DNA of 64,000 nucleotides from an uncultured Dorea sp. Its GTDB lineage: Bacteria; Bacillota; Clostridia; Lachnospirales; Lachnospiraceae. The stretch is taken from assembly GCA_910579925.1 (NCBI GenBank), contig CAJTVY010000016.1, positions 1-64,000 of the forward strand, in the 5' to 3' direction. Both the position numbers and the translations under genes were made by a program. The notes beneath the pieces are model-generated. The model was not told the origin of the DNA, did not search any database, and worked only from the letters and a program-made list of their open reading frames with translations. Below are positions 42,716-51,853 of this stretch, piece by piece (positions within the stretch are counted from its first letter, which is position 1; each line of letters starts with the position of its first letter).

Positions 42716-44311
42716 ATGAGCAATGTAAAAGAAGTAATTGAAAGTGGCAGGGCGGTTCTTGGGATTGAACTGGGGTCTACCAGGATTAAGGCGGTGCTGA
42801 TCGGTGAGGATCATGCGCCGATTGCCTCGGGGGATCATGAGTGGGAGAACCGTCTGGAGAATGGAAACTGGACCTATTCTCTGGATGATATCTGGACGGG
42901 CCTTCGGGACAGCTACCAAAATCTGGCGGCGGATGTACAGAATAAGTACAAGGTGACGCTTAAGAAGATTGGTTCCATCGGATTCAGCGCCATGATGCAT
43001 GGATATATGGCATTTGATCAGGAGGGAAATCTTCTGGCTCCCTTCCGTACCTGGCGGAATTCTACTACGGGTCCTGCGGCGGAGAAGCTGATTGATCTGT
43101 TCCAGTATAATATTCCTCTTCGCTGGAGCATTGCCCATCTGTACCAGGCAATCCTAAACGAAGAAGACCATGTAAAGGATGTGGCGTATTTCACGACTCT
43201 GGCGGGATATATCCACTGGAAGCTGACTGGCGTTAAGGCTCTTGGAATCGGGGACGCTTCCGGGATGTTCCCGATTGACATAGAGAAAAAGGATTTTAAT
43301 GAAGAGATGATTCGAAAGTTCGACCAACTGGTGGCAGAGAAGAATTTCTCGTGGAAGTTGAGGGATATTATGCCGAAGGTCATGGTTGCCGGAGAAGAGG
43401 CGGGAACCCTGACGCAAGAGGGGGCAGAGCTTCTTGACGAGAGCGGTAATCTGGAGGCCGGAATCCCGTTATGTCCGCCGGAGGGCGATGCAGGAACGGG
43501 TATGGCGGCCACCAACAGTGTTGCAAGACGTACGGGGAACGTGTCGGCGGGAACCAGTGTATTTGCCATGATTGTGCTTGAGAAGGAACTTAAGAAGGTG
43601 TACCCGGAGATTGATCTTGTGACAACGCCGGACGGCAGCCTGGTTGCTATGGTGCATGCCAATAACTGCACTTCGGATCTGAATGCATGGGTAGGCATTT
43701 TCCGGGAATTCGCAGAGTCCTTTGGAATCGAAGTGGATATGAACAAATTATTCGGAGTGCTGTACAACAAGGCGCTGGAAGGCGATGCAGACTGCGGCGG
43801 GCTCTTATCCTACGGTTATCTCTCGGGAGAATTTATTACAGGCGTGGATGAAGGCCGTCCGCTATTTGTGAGATCCCCGGAGAGTACGTTCAACCTGGCA
43901 AACTTCATGCGCGTGAATCTGTTTACGGCGTTGGGGGCGATCAAGGTCGGTATGGATCTTTTGCTGAAGGAAGAGGATGTGGCCATTGATTCCATCCTTG
44001 GACATGGAGGACTGTTCAAGACAAAGGGCGTGGGACAGAGAATTCTTGCAGCGGCCATCAATGCCCCGGTATCCGTTATGGAGACTGCCGGCGAAGGCGG
44101 TCCCTGGGGAATGGCGCTTCTGGCGGCTTATATGAAGAATAAGGCACAGGGAGAGAACCTGGAGGATTATCTGGCGAAGAAGGTGTTCGCAGGAAATGAA
44201 GGAAGCCGGATGGAGCCGGATCCGAAGGACGTGGAAGGATATGAGGTTTTCACCCGGCGGTATAAGAAGGGCATTGCCATTGAGAAGGCGGCTCTGGAAA
44301 GCCTGATATAA
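42716..44311 (+). CDS. araB: FGGY carbohydrate kinase, L-ribulokinase role
   Basis: 531 residues from ATG 42716; the ribosome site AGGAGGAG overlaps the stop codon of araA. FGGY fold: phosphate-1 motif [14 protein letters not shown] (residues 15-28), [13 protein letters not shown] substrate loop, phosphate-2 region [14 protein letters not shown] and the C-terminal adenosine motif ([17 protein letters not shown]). It is of the clostridial type that takes the AraB position between araA and araD rather than the E. coli AraB sequence type. Phosphorylates L-ribulose by context. Confidence 0.88.
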   Translation: MSNVKEVIESGRAVLGIELGSTRIKAVLIGEDHAPIASGDHEWENRLENGNWTYSLDDIWTGLRDSYQNLAADVQNKYKVTLKKIGSIGFSAMMHGYMAFDQEGNLLAPFRTWRNSTTGPAAEKLIDLFQYNIPLRWSIAHLYQAILNEEDHVKDVAYFTTLAGYIHWKLTGVKALGIGDASGMFPIDIEKKDFNEEMIRKFDQLVAEKNFSWKLRDIMPKVMVAGEEAGTLTQEGAELLDESGNLEAGIPLCPPEGDAGTGMAATNSVARRTGNVSAGTSVFAMIVLEKELKKVYPEIDLVTTPDGSLVAMVHANNCTSDLNAWVGIFREFAESFGIEVDMNKLFGVLYNKALEGDADCGGLLSYGYLSGEFITGVDEGRPLFVRSPESTFNLANFMRVNLFTALGAIKVGMDLLLKEEDVAIDSILGHGGLFKTKGVGQRILAAAINAPVSVMETAGEGGPWGMALLAAYMKNKAQGENLEDYLAKKVFAGNEGSRMEPDPKDVEGYEVFTRRYKKGIAIEKAALESLI

Positions 44312-44353
44312 GGCTTTAAAGAGTCGGAAAGCATAAGGAAAGGAGTTAGGATT

Positions 44354-45055
44354 ATGCTGGAACAACTGAAAAAAGAAGTATATGAGGCAAATATGATGCT
44401 CCCGAAATACGGTCTGGTCACATTTACGTGGGGAAACGTAAGCGGAATTGACCGTGAGAGCGGTCTGCTCGTAATCAAGCCAAGCGGCGTAGAGTATGAC
44501 AGGCTGAAGCCGGAGGATATGGTGGTGGTTGACTTGAACGGGAATAAGGTGGAGGGGGAATATAACCCTTCCTCCGATACGGCTACCCATGTAGTGTTGT
44601 ATAACCGTTTCCCGGAGGTGGGCGGCATCGTCCATACCCATTCTTCCTGGGCTACAAGCTGGGCACAGGCCGGAAGAGGAATTCCTTGTTACGGCACGAC
44701 CCATGCGGACTATCTCTACGGGGAGGTTCCCTGCGTGCGGAATCTGACGAAAGAAGAGATTGACCAGGCGTATGAGAAGAATACCGGTGTGCTGATTGCG
44801 GATGAGTTCGAGGCCCGAGGGCTTGATTACAAAGCCGCTCCGGCTGTACTGTGCAAGAATCATGGGCCGTTTACCTGGGGAAAGGATGCACAGGAGGCTG
44901 TGCATAATGCGGTGGTGCTTGAGGAAGTGGCAAAGATGGCGGCGCGCTGTGAGATGATCAATCCCCAGAATAAGCCTGCGCCCCAGGAGTTACAGGATAA
45001 GCACTACTACCGGAAGCATGGCGCGAACGCATATTATGGCCAGCCGGGAAAATAA
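44354..45055 (+). CDS. araD: L-ribulose-5-phosphate 4-epimerase
   Basis: 233 residues, class II aldolase fold. Zinc-binding His pair in [10 protein letters not shown] near residues 95-100 and His in [10 protein letters not shown] near 170; substrate loop [23 protein letters not shown]. Converts L-ribulose-5-phosphate to D-xylulose-5-phosphate, delivering arabinose carbon to the pentose phosphate route. AAGGAG precedes the ATG. Confidence 0.96.
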   Translation: MLEQLKKEVYEANMMLPKYGLVTFTWGNVSGIDRESGLLVIKPSGVEYDRLKPEDMVVVDLNGNKVEGEYNPSSDTATHVVLYNRFPEVGGIVHTHSSWATSWAQAGRGIPCYGTTHADYLYGEVPCVRNLTKEEIDQAYEKNTGVLIADEFEARGLDYKAAPAVLCKNHGPFTWGKDAQEAVHNAVVLEEVAKMAARCEMINPQNKPAPQELQDKHYYRKHGANAYYGQPGK

Positions 45056-45098
45056 CTGAGAATTTATTCCGGCTATTCTGGAGGGGTGGGAAAGGAAA

Positions 45099-45797
45099 AT
45101 GCTGACAATAGCTATTTGCGAGGATGAAGAGCATCTGTTAGAGGAATTACAGAGGAAAGTAGAGAAATATACAGAGCAGAACCACAGATCTGCCAATATA
45201 AGTAGTTATCTATGCGGCGAGGCTCTGTTAAAAGAAGAGGCTCCCTTCGATGTAATCCTATTAGACCTTAAGCTGCCCGGAATCAATGGAATGGAAGTGG
45301 CGAGACAGCTCTCCTCCAGAAGCCGTATTATTTTTATTACGTCCTACCAGGAATATGCAGTGGAAGCATTCGATGTTGAGGCGGTACATTATCTGTTGAA
45401 ACCGGTTACGGACGAACGCCTGTATCTTGCGCTTGACAGGGCAATAAAGCGTACCGAACAGATGGACGATAAAGCGCTGACACTTATGAAATCTGGAGAA
45501 ACTCATGTAATACGGATCAGAGATATCATGTATTGCGAGGTGTTCAACCATCAGGTCTGCATCTATACCGGACAGGGCGCTTTTACTGGTTCCGGCACGT
45601 TGGAGGAGTTGGAAACCAGACTGGATGATCGGTTTTTCCGCTGCCATAGAAGCATTATCGTTAATATGAACTTTGTCGCAGGGCAGGAAAAAGGAACGGC
45701 GATTCTGACTAATGGAGTAAAAATACTGATATCAAGACGGAAACAAGCGGAATTTATGCAGAAATTACTGAAGTTCCTGAAAAATGAGGTGGTATAA
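45099..45797 (+). CDS. LytTR-family response regulator
   Basis: 232 residues. Receiver with CEDEE near 7-11 and phosphoacceptor Asp56 in VILLDLKLPGING; C-terminal LytTR DNA-binding domain from about 130 (IRIRDIMYCEVFNHQVCIYTGQG ... FFRCHRSIIVNMNFV). GHKL kinase gene follows, sharing its stop region. The AgrA-like class controls quorum, bacteriocin or virulence genes. No AgrB/AgrD or other peptide gene is visible next to it. Confidence 0.92.
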   Translation: MLTIAICEDEEHLLEELQRKVEKYTEQNHRSANISSYLCGEALLKEEAPFDVILLDLKLPGINGMEVARQLSSRSRIIFITSYQEYAVEAFDVEAVHYLLKPVTDERLYLALDRAIKRTEQMDDKALTLMKSGETHVIRIRDIMYCEVFNHQVCIYTGQGAFTGSGTLEELETRLDDRFFRCHRSIIVNMNFVAGQEKGTAILTNGVKILISRRKQAEFMQKLLKFLKNEVV

Positions 45798-47170
45798 TGG
45801 GACCCGAACAGATTCTTTCGTCTGGATTCTATATCTGGTGGCTGTGTCTCAATAGCTTCCTGTTTTTTGCGGAATTTCAGTTTATACAGAATTTTGCAGG
45901 TGCCGGAACCCAAAGTGCAGACTGTGAACCAGAGCCTGGGGTCAGGCGGGCGCTGTATGTACTGTTAAGCGGCCTGCTTACGCTTTTAGTTATGTATGCC
46001 CAGAGTTCCGGCGTCTTCCGATTGTTTCTGCATACAGGGATTATCCTGTGCTTTTCAAGATTCATTTTAAAAATAAAATGGCCATACACCATCGGGCCTG
46101 CCATGATTATCCTGACACTCTTTACCTTTATGGAAGGTTTCCAGACGGTATTGATGCGCTGGCTGGCGGGGCAGGAAATGAAAAGGAGTATGGGGGTTTT
46201 TGTGCAAATGCTGGTATCGGCGGCTCTGGTTCTGCTGTTGACTGCGACGCTTTTTGTTGTTTCTAAAAGATATGCCCAGACAGGCCGGCAGAAGATTTCC
46301 TCTTATCTGTATGCACTGCTTTTCCCATGCGTATTTATTGTATGGGTGATCCGCAGCGGACTTGGGCTGGATATGTGGATGGATTCTGATATTGCAGGAA
46401 ATCAGAATCTGGGTGTACAATACGGCGTTTGGGCGCTGATATGGCTTTTGGGGGCCTGCGTCCTGTTCTTCATAATTCTGGAACTGCTCAGAAAGATTGA
46501 GACAATGTCGCTGCAGGAAACAGAACAGAAGAGATTAGAAGATCAGATAAGAAGCCAGCAGATCTATGTGGCAGAGGCTGGGAAGCGCAATGAACAATAC
46601 CGTATGTTTCAGCATGATATTCATAACCATTTTTTGGTTTTATCCGGTCTGTTCCGTGAAAAGAAATATGAGGAGGCCGGGAAATATTTTGACAGCCTCC
46701 ATGGAGTCTCCGGCCGGCTGCTGACGGGAATTGAGACAGGGAATCCGGTTGTAGATATACTGTTAAATGAAAAAATAAGCTATGCCAGGGCGAATGGTAT
46801 CGTCGTCAGACAGGAGGTATGTCTTCCGTCAGACTGTCGGATAGAGGATCTGGATCTTTGCATTATCCTGGCAAATGCGTTAGATAATGCGATACAGGCC
46901 TGTATGAGCCAACCGGCAGGGAGGCCGGAGATCTCGATTATGGTCCGGCGCAGATATGATTTTCTGATTATGGAGATCGAGAATACTTTTTTGACGGGGC
47001 AGGGAGAGTGGGAAGCCGGAACCGGGCTTCGGAATATGAAGTATGCGGTAGAACGATATGAGGGGACTATGGAGATTGAGGCGGGCTCAGGGCGTTTTCG
47101 TCTGACCATTCTGCTGTGTTTGAAACCGTTTACGAAGAGCGTGCGACCGTTTACGAAAACCTTCTTGTGA
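45797..47170 (+). CDS. GHKL-domain sensor histidine kinase (AgrC/ComD-like)
   Basis: 457 residues with six or seven hydrophobic segments in the first 235 residues, a coiled-coil dimerisation helix, His273 in MFQHDIHNHFLVLSG, and an ATPase domain with N box ILANALDNAIQAC and G box EAGTGLRNMKYAVERYEG. Partner of the preceding LytTR regulator (start codon at its end). Likely senses a peptide or small ligand within the membrane domain. Confidence 0.9.
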   Translation: MGPEQILSSGFYIWWLCLNSFLFFAEFQFIQNFAGAGTQSADCEPEPGVRRALYVLLSGLLTLLVMYAQSSGVFRLFLHTGIILCFSRFILKIKWPYTIGPAMIILTLFTFMEGFQTVLMRWLAGQEMKRSMGVFVQMLVSAALVLLLTATLFVVSKRYAQTGRQKISSYLYALLFPCVFIVWVIRSGLGLDMWMDSDIAGNQNLGVQYGVWALIWLLGACVLFFIILELLRKIETMSLQETEQKRLEDQIRSQQIYVAEAGKRNEQYRMFQHDIHNHFLVLSGLFREKKYEEAGKYFDSLHGVSGRLLTGIETGNPVVDILLNEKISYARANGIVVRQEVCLPSDCRIEDLDLCIILANALDNAIQACMSQPAGRPEISIMVRRRYDFLIMEIENTFLTGQGEWEAGTGLRNMKYAVERYEGTMEIEAGSGRFRLTILLCLKPFTKSVRPFTKTFL

Positions 47171-47224
47171 AGACGAATGACCGGCCGATATATGTAATGA
47201 ATATCAATACGGAGGTGGAAGGTT

Positions 47225-47563
47225 ATGGTAAACAACGTAAAACCGGGCTATGTAAACCCATTGACCATGATGAAGAATGTAAGGCATGGAAATCACCTGA
47301 ACACAGGCGGGATGAAAACGGCGGAAAAGAGGCAGAAATCCCTGGAGGCCCAAAAGCAGTCTATCCAGAATTCTCTTTTGCTGATGAAAGGGACTTCCGG
47401 CGATGCCGCGACTTCAGAAGAAAGCATTGAATTGCTGGAGAAAAAGCTTGAGGAGATTACGAAGGAGATTCAGTCGGGCAGGCAGGATACGGTGGAGGAA
47501 ATGCTGACAGAAAAAGATACCTTACAGTATGGTAAGCAGAAATCTTTTGAAAAACGTGTATAA
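47225..47563 (+). CDS. Hypothetical 112-residue coiled-coil protein
   Basis: Unrecognised. Starts at ATG 47225 after GGAGGTGG. After a Gly/Asn-rich first 30 residues it is a charged helix (EKRQKSLEAQKQSIQNSLLLMKG ... ESIELLEKKLEEITKEI). A similar layout, a Lys/Glu-rich K-x-x-I-x-x-x-x-x-x-L helix followed by a second helix with ESIxxQL(E), is seen in the minus-strand gene at 53780-54508, so the two may be distant relatives. It follows the kinase gene by 54 bases and may belong to its operon. Confidence 0.6.
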   Translation: MVNNVKPGYVNPLTMMKNVRHGNHLNTGGMKTAEKRQKSLEAQKQSIQNSLLLMKGTSGDAATSEESIELLEKKLEEITKEIQSGRQDTVEEMLTEKDTLQYGKQKSFEKRV

Positions 47564-47575
47564 GAGAAATTAAAA

Positions 47576-47605
47576 AGGACTGCATATTGGGAGGAGTGCA
47601 GTCCT
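47576..47605. terminator. Hairpin between convergent transcripts
   Basis: AGGACTGCA at 47576-47584 pairs with TGCAGTCCT at 47597-47605. On the minus strand the hairpin is followed by TTTTTAATTT, a good T run for the SDR transcript; plus-strand T run is poor. Confidence 0.55.
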
Positions 47606-47745
47606 GAGGAAAAAGTTATGAAAAAGAATTTTGCTGTTCGTGTTATCGAACAATTATAGTATAAGCAGAAACTATGATGAAAGTGTGTTAAAAATAAGAA
47701 TTAATTGTAAACAAACCAAGAACGAAATTTGAAGGTGCGGGAAAC

Positions 47746-48489
47746 CTATACAGTAGTGAATAAGTCGATGGACTGTCCTGTCATAACCGTAGGAGCATCG
47801 CTTAACAGATATACAATTGCCTTAGCCACATCCGCAGCGCTTCCCATCTTTATATCATCCTGTCCCACGGAGTGATTATATACCCGCTGGCCCGGCGTGT
47901 CTACGATTCCTGGTGATACGGCGTTTACCTGAATGCCGTATTCCTGCGTCTGGATGGCTGCGGTCTTGGTCATGGTGATGATGGCGCCTTTGGCTACGGC
48001 ATACGCGCCCATCTGAGAGGCGATCCGGCCCATGCGGGAAGAAACACTGACTACTTTACCGCCTTTCTGCCTGATCATGACGGGAAGAACTTTATTCATG
48101 CACAGAAACGGGATGCGGATGTTTGTCTTTATGATCTGATCCCACTGCTCTTCGGACCACTCCCAGAGTCTGATTGCCTGGTGCTCGATATTCTTGTAAA
48201 TTTCTGAGGGATATCCGCCGGCGTTATTAACGAGGATGTCGATTTTGCCATATTTTTCCATAACCTCATCCACCATTGCCTGTACTTCTGTCCCGACGGT
48301 AAGATCGTGGGATAAAGAGATGGCAGAACCGCCTTTCTCCTCAATCATTTTTACGGTCTCATCAAGATCAGCCTGAGTTCTGGCGACAGCCACGACTGTT
48401 GCGCCTTCGGCGGCGATAGCCAGTGCGGCTTCACGTCCGATACCTTTTCCGGCGCCGGTTACGATTGCGATTTTGTCTCCTAATTTCAT
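47746..48489 (-). CDS. SDR-family NAD(P)-dependent oxidoreductase
   Basis: 247 residues, classical short-chain dehydrogenase. Cofactor motif TGAGKGIG near 11-18, NNAGG near 88, and catalytic Ser...YAVAK (VSSRMGRIASQMGAYAVAK) near 150-165. Substrate cannot be assigned; relatives reduce ketoacyl groups, sugars or steroids. Located 16 bases after aroB and on the same strand, so it is transcribed with the aromatic pathway genes, which may be coincidental. Confidence 0.85.
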   Translation of the reverse strand: MKLGDKIAIVTGAGKGIGREAALAIAAEGATVVAVARTQADLDETVKMIEEKGGSAISLSHDLTVGTEVQAMVDEVMEKYGKIDILVNNAGGYPSEIYKNIEHQAIRLWEWSEEQWDQIIKTNIRIPFLCMNKVLPVMIRQKGGKVVSVSSRMGRIASQMGAYAVAKGAIITMTKTAAIQTQEYGIQVNAVSPGIVDTPGQRVYNHSVGQDDIKMGSAADVAKAIVYLLSDAPTVMTGQSIDLFTTV

Positions 48490-48505
48490 GTGGTAGTCCT
48501 CCTTG

Positions 48506-49573
48506 TTAAATATGAATCATACTATTTTGTTGCCCGAAAAACGCTAAAGTTGTCGGATGGATATAGGCTGCTCCGATATCGTGAAGCAGTATCAGGTTCA
48601 GTTTATCGTCTAAATTTTTCTTGTCCAGTGCAATCGTCTTCGTCAGTTCCTGAAGTGGAAGTCCGCATTCACACGGAAGCCCGTAAGTCCGAACCATGTC
48701 CTGGATACGCAAGGATGTTCCGGAGACGGTCAGACCGCTGTCTTCGGCAAGCCGTGTAATCTGGTACATACCGATTGCGACTGCTTCGCCATGGCTTTCT
48801 CTTTCATAATGATAATACTGTTCAATCGTATGGCCAAGGGTGTGACCAAAGTTGAGAAGCATTCGTTCGCCTGTATCGAACTGGTCCTGCTCCACGACTT
48901 TACGCTTGATATCCACGCAGCGGTGGATGATTTCGGGCAGTTCTTCCCTAAGATCCGCAAAAGAACGGTGGGATTCCAGTGTATGGAACAGCCCGATATC
49001 TTTTATACAGCCATACTTAATTACTTCTCCCATACCGTCATTAACGAAATGTGGATCCAGCGTATGGAGGACAAGCGGGTCGATCAATACCAGTCTGGGC
49101 TGGTAGAATGCGCCGGCCAGGTTCTTTCCCTGCGGCAGATCTACGGCAACCTTGCCTCCGACAGAAGAGTCCACCTGCGCAAGCAGTGAGGTGGGAATCT
49201 GAACGAATCGGACGCCCCTTAAGAATGTTGCGGCTGCAAATCCTGCCAGATCTCCGATCACGCCGCCTCCTAGCGCAATGATCAGATCACTTCTGGTAAT
49301 CTTAGCGTCAAGCAGCGCGGCATAGATTCCGGGAAGAGACTGAAAGTTTTTGGTCGTCTCTCCGTGAGGCAGAATAAGATGGCGGCAGTCATAATCTTTA
49401 GATAATTGTTCTGTAAGCTGCGCTCCATAACGGGGATAAACATTGTCGTCTGAGATAATCATAATCCTTCTGCCGGTAAATATTTCTCCGATCAGAGGCG
49501 CAGCGTGTTTTAACAGATCGTTTTCTATATAAATGGGATAACTGTTGCGTCCCAGTTCTACGGTTAGTTTCAT
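48506..49573 (-). CDS. aroB: 3-dehydroquinate synthase
   Basis: 355 residues. Second step of the shikimate pathway: DAHP to 3-dehydroquinate, using NAD and a metal. Visible: the NAD-binding GGGVIGDLAGFAAATFLRGVRFVQIPTSLLAQVDSSVGGK block near 100-140 and metal ligands in the NFGHTLGHTIEQ motif near 240-255. Follows aroF by nine bases. Confidence 0.96.
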   Translation of the reverse strand: MKLTVELGRNSYPIYIENDLLKHAAPLIGEIFTGRRIMIISDDNVYPRYGAQLTEQLSKDYDCRHLILPHGETTKNFQSLPGIYAALLDAKITRSDLIIALGGGVIGDLAGFAAATFLRGVRFVQIPTSLLAQVDSSVGGKVAVDLPQGKNLAGAFYQPRLVLIDPLVLHTLDPHFVNDGMGEVIKYGCIKDIGLFHTLESHRSFADLREELPEIIHRCVDIKRKVVEQDQFDTGERMLLNFGHTLGHTIEQYYHYERESHGEAVAIGMYQITRLAEDSGLTVSGTSLRIQDMVRTYGLPCECGLPLQELTKTIALDKKNLDDKLNLILLHDIGAAYIHPTTLAFFGQQNSMIHI

Positions 49574-49582
49574 AAGCGTCTC

Positions 49583-50596
49583 CTAGATATTCTTTCCGAT
49601 CACTTTGGCGATCTCTTTGATTTCCGTAATCAGGGTGTTGTATTTTTCCGGTTTTAACGACTGGGCGCCGTCGCATAAGGCGCATTCCGGGTTGTTGTGT
49701 ACTTCAATCATAAGTCCGTCTGCTCCTGCGGCGATGGAAGCTTTTGCCATTGGCTCTGCAAGCCACCATTTGCCTCCTGCGTGGCTTGGATCTACGATAA
49801 TCGGCAGATGAGTAAGCTTGCGAATCACCGGAATACTCTGGAGATCCAGCGTGTTTCTTGTGTAAGTCTCGAAGGTGCGGACTCCGCGTTCGCAGAGAAT
49901 CACATTCTCGTTGCCGGAAGCCATAATATATTCTGCAGACATGATCCATTCTTCGTATGTGGCGTTCAGGCCTCTTTTTAGAAGAATTGGCCGGTTCAGC
50001 TGGCCCAATTGCTTCAGAAGATCGAAATTCTGCATATTGCGGGCGCCGATCTGAATAAGATCCACTTTCTCGTTGAAAATATCCAGATGGTCCGGAGACA
50101 TTAATTCTGTTACGATAGGCAGTCCGGTTTCTTTCTTAACAGAGCATAAGATCTCCAGCCCTTCTAATCCAAGGCCCTGGAAAGAGTAGGGGCTGGTCCG
50201 GGGCTTGAATGCGCCGCCTCTTAACAGATTGGCTCCGCTGGCTTTGACCGCCCGGGCGATGTCAAGAACCTGTTCAAAGGACTCTACAGAGCATGGGCCT
50301 GCGATCATTGCCAGGTGTCCGTCTCCTACCTTGACGCCAGAAATATCAATGACAGAATCTTCCGGGTGAAACGCCCGGTTCGCAAGTTTGTAGGGCTCCT
50401 GAACGTGCATGACCTTTTCAACCGCCTGGTCTACTTCAAAAAGTTTGGAGTCAATCTGCGAGGTGTCTCCGATACATCCAATGATCGTCATGCCGGAACC
50501 TTCCACAATGTGGGTGTCCAGACCTCTTCTTTTAATCATCTGTTCTACCCTGGTGAGATCTTCGTGGGTGGAACGTGGTTTTAGAACAATAATCAT
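49583..50596 (-). CDS. aroF: DAHP synthase, AroA-beta type with N-terminal regulatory domain
   Basis: 337 residues. Condenses phosphoenolpyruvate and erythrose-4-phosphate, the first committed step to aromatic amino acids. N-terminal ferredoxin-like domain (MIIVLKPRSTHEDLTRVEQMI, to about residue 75) as in the Thermotoga/Clostridia group, where it confers feedback control by Tyr or Phe; the TIM barrel follows with AGPCSVES, RGGAFKPRTSPYSFQG and the metal ligands in DPSHAGG. Precedes aroB with a nine-base gap. Promoter at 50679-50707 on the minus strand. Confidence 0.95.
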   Translation of the reverse strand: MIIVLKPRSTHEDLTRVEQMIKRRGLDTHIVEGSGMTIIGCIGDTSQIDSKLFEVDQAVEKVMHVQEPYKLANRAFHPEDSVIDISGVKVGDGHLAMIAGPCSVESFEQVLDIARAVKASGANLLRGGAFKPRTSPYSFQGLGLEGLEILCSVKKETGLPIVTELMSPDHLDIFNEKVDLIQIGARNMQNFDLLKQLGQLNRPILLKRGLNATYEEWIMSAEYIMASGNENVILCERGVRTFETYTRNTLDLQSIPVIRKLTHLPIIVDPSHAGGKWWLAEPMAKASIAAGADGLMIEVHNNPECALCDGAQSLKPEKYNTLITEIKEIAKVIGKNI

Positions 50597-50632
50597 ATTC
50601 CGTAATCCTCCATATAAATAATCTTCAGAATA

Positions 50633-50707
50633 TTTACACTGTAAAATTTTATCTGTTTAAAGTGTGAAACTAGAATTTATACTACCTCATTGAAATCAGG
50701 TTGTCAA
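50633..50707 (-). promoter_or_regulatory. Promoter and palindrome upstream of aroF
   Basis: Minus-strand TTGACA (50707-50702) and TAGTAT (50684-50679) with 17 bases between. A TTTACA-C-TGTAAA palindrome at 50633-50645 lies in the untranslated leader and may be an operator; no T-box or attenuator is seen. Confidence 0.5.
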
Positions 50708-50810
50708 CACTTTTTCAATATTTTCTGTGAAGTAAGAAATCAGATAAGGATAATGCACAATCCCAATAACAAATCTTTGAGAAAAAGTACAAGAACATCG
50801 GATAATGTGT

Positions 50811-50845
50811 TATAATCTATGTGTTGCTCACCGATACCCGCAACA
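50811..50845 (+). promoter_or_regulatory. Toxin mRNA -10 box and 5' stem-loop
   Basis: TATAAT at 50811-50816 with a weak -35; predicted start near 50823. The first bases form a stem of TGTTGC (50822-50827) with GCAACA (50840-50845), a 5' structure like those that protect Fst-type toxin mRNAs. Confidence 0.55.
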
Positions 50846-50861
50846 GGGAGGAGGTGTTCAC

Positions 50862-50960
50862 ATGGAAGTATTTGCATCTTTTTTAATCGCCGTTGCGGCT
50901 GGTGTAGCTTGCCACTGCATCATCAAATGGTTAGACGGTGACGACAAGAGCAACAAATAG
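50862..50960 (+). CDS. Fst-like type I toxin peptide (32 residues)
   Basis: ATG 50862 to TAG 50960 with GGGAGGAGG eight bases upstream. The peptide opens MEVFASFLIAVAAGV, has one hydrophobic transmembrane stretch, then KWLDGDD and a polar tail KSNK. This matches the size and plan of Fst/par-type toxins (about 33 residues, one membrane helix, a xxLD motif, charged C terminus). Toxins of this class insert in the membrane and damage cell integrity when not repressed. The surrounding repeats, shared terminator and convergent promoter support this strongly. Too short for ordinary gene callers. Confidence 0.8.
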   Translation: MEVFASFLIAVAAGVACHCIIKWLDGDDKSNK

Positions 50961-50994
50961 CCTGGTGGGTGCTTTGCCACCATAAAAGTAAAGA

Positions 50995-51073
50995 AGAATC
51001 CCCGAACTGTGCTGGAACACGGTTCGGGGATTTCATTCTTTGTTCACATGGAACTTTTGCATCTCTTTTGCCT
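50995..51073 (-). ncRNA. Antisense antitoxin RNA (RNAII-like)
   Basis: A strong minus-strand promoter, TTGCAA (51108-51103) and TATAAT (51085-51080) with 17 bases between, gives a start near 51073. The transcript would carry the complement of DRb and end at the shared hairpin (to about 50995), roughly 80 nt, close to the 65-nt RNAII of the pAD1 par system. It would block toxin translation by pairing at the start codon and at the terminator loop. Confidence 0.75.
50997..51033. terminator. Bidirectional terminator shared by toxin mRNA and antitoxin RNA
   Basis: AATCCCCGAAC at 50997-51007 pairs with GTTCGGGGATT at about 51022-51032, extended by TGTG/CAC with a wobble, loop CTGGA. T runs on both strands (TTTCATTCTTT on plus; TTCTTCTTT on minus) make it bidirectional. 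Confidence 0.8.
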
Positions 51074-51208
51074 AATGGCATTATAGCATATGCATATGTT
51101 AATTGCAAGATACATCTTTTTTCATAAACAAAAATTTATCCTTATCTGGTATCATTCAAGATCTGTGTTATAATAAAAAAAATGGTGCGAGAGAGGAAGG
51201 ATGTACTT

Positions 51209-51832
51209 ATGGTAAAAGTATGGCTTGCTGATATTACGCCTTTGTTGGAGGAGAGCGTATATCGGCAGTATTATCAGGAATTGCCTGACTGGCGCAGGAA
51301 AAAAGCGGACAGGTATTGCTTTGCGAAAGGAAAGGCAGAGAGCGCGGGGGTATGGAGCCTCTGGAGAAGGGTGAGAGCGCAGTCGGGATTAGGGGAAGAC
51401 GCTGTGTTCAATCTGTCTCATTCGGGAGGCTATGCGCTCTGTGCGTTCAGCGACCAGCGCGGCGTTAAGGTGGGGTGTGATCTGGAAGAGATCAAGGAAT
51501 TCCGTCAGCCGGTGGCGAAGCGTTTTTTCTGCCAGAGTGAGTATGAACATATTATGAGGATGGAAGGAGAAGAACGGGTGAGGATGTTTTACCGGTACTG
51601 GGTGCTCAAAGAGAGTTTTATGAAAGCTACCAGGCAGGGGATGGCGATGGACATGCGTTCTTTTGAGATTGGATGGAATGAGGCAAAGGAGCCGGTGCTG
51701 ATACGAAAGCCTGAGGAGTATCCCGAACAGTATGTTTACCGGGAGTATGGGGATAAAGCGGTGAATGCCCGGATTGCGGTCTGTACGACAGATCAGGAGA
51801 TTGACAGGCAGCTTTACGTTCTGCGACTATAA
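51209..51832 (+). CDS. 4'-phosphopantetheinyl transferase (Sfp-type superfamily)
   Basis: 207 residues from ATG 51209 with AGGAAGG upstream. Motifs: FNLSHSGGYALCAFS near 80, GCDLEEIKEF near 100 (Mg-binding Asp and Glu), and FYRYWVLKESFMKATRQGM near 140 (WxxKES). Transfers phosphopantetheine from CoA to a carrier-protein serine. No polyketide or peptide synthase is in this window, so its target is elsewhere. The stop codon abuts the next gene. Confidence 0.9.
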   Translation: MVKVWLADITPLLEESVYRQYYQELPDWRRKKADRYCFAKGKAESAGVWSLWRRVRAQSGLGEDAVFNLSHSGGYALCAFSDQRGVKVGCDLEEIKEFRQPVAKRFFCQSEYEHIMRMEGEERVRMFYRYWVLKESFMKATRQGMAMDMRSFEIGWNEAKEPVLIRKPEEYPEQYVYREYGDKAVNARIAVCTTDQEIDRQLYVLRL

Positions 51833-51853
51833 ATGTTATGGAGAATTCAGCAT

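Larger units (their letters stand above)
50855..51064. repeat. Direct repeats DRa/DRb of the toxin-antitoxin locus
   Basis: TGTTCACATGGAA at 50855-50867 recurs exactly at 51041-51053, and TTTGCATCT recurs at 50871-50879 and about 51056-51064. The first copy covers the toxin ribosome site edge and start codon; the second is transcribed on the minus strand in the antitoxin RNA, so the RNA can pair with the toxin mRNA start. Confidence 0.8.

Noticed and set aside
43862..44905. Minus-strand open frame of 347 codons opposite the kinase and araD genes
   Set aside because: Spans two confident plus-strand genes and has no start signal.
45099..47563. Complete agr quorum-sensing locus
   Set aside because: Regulator and kinase fit, but no AgrB-like membrane protease or AgrD-like peptide frame is found next to them.
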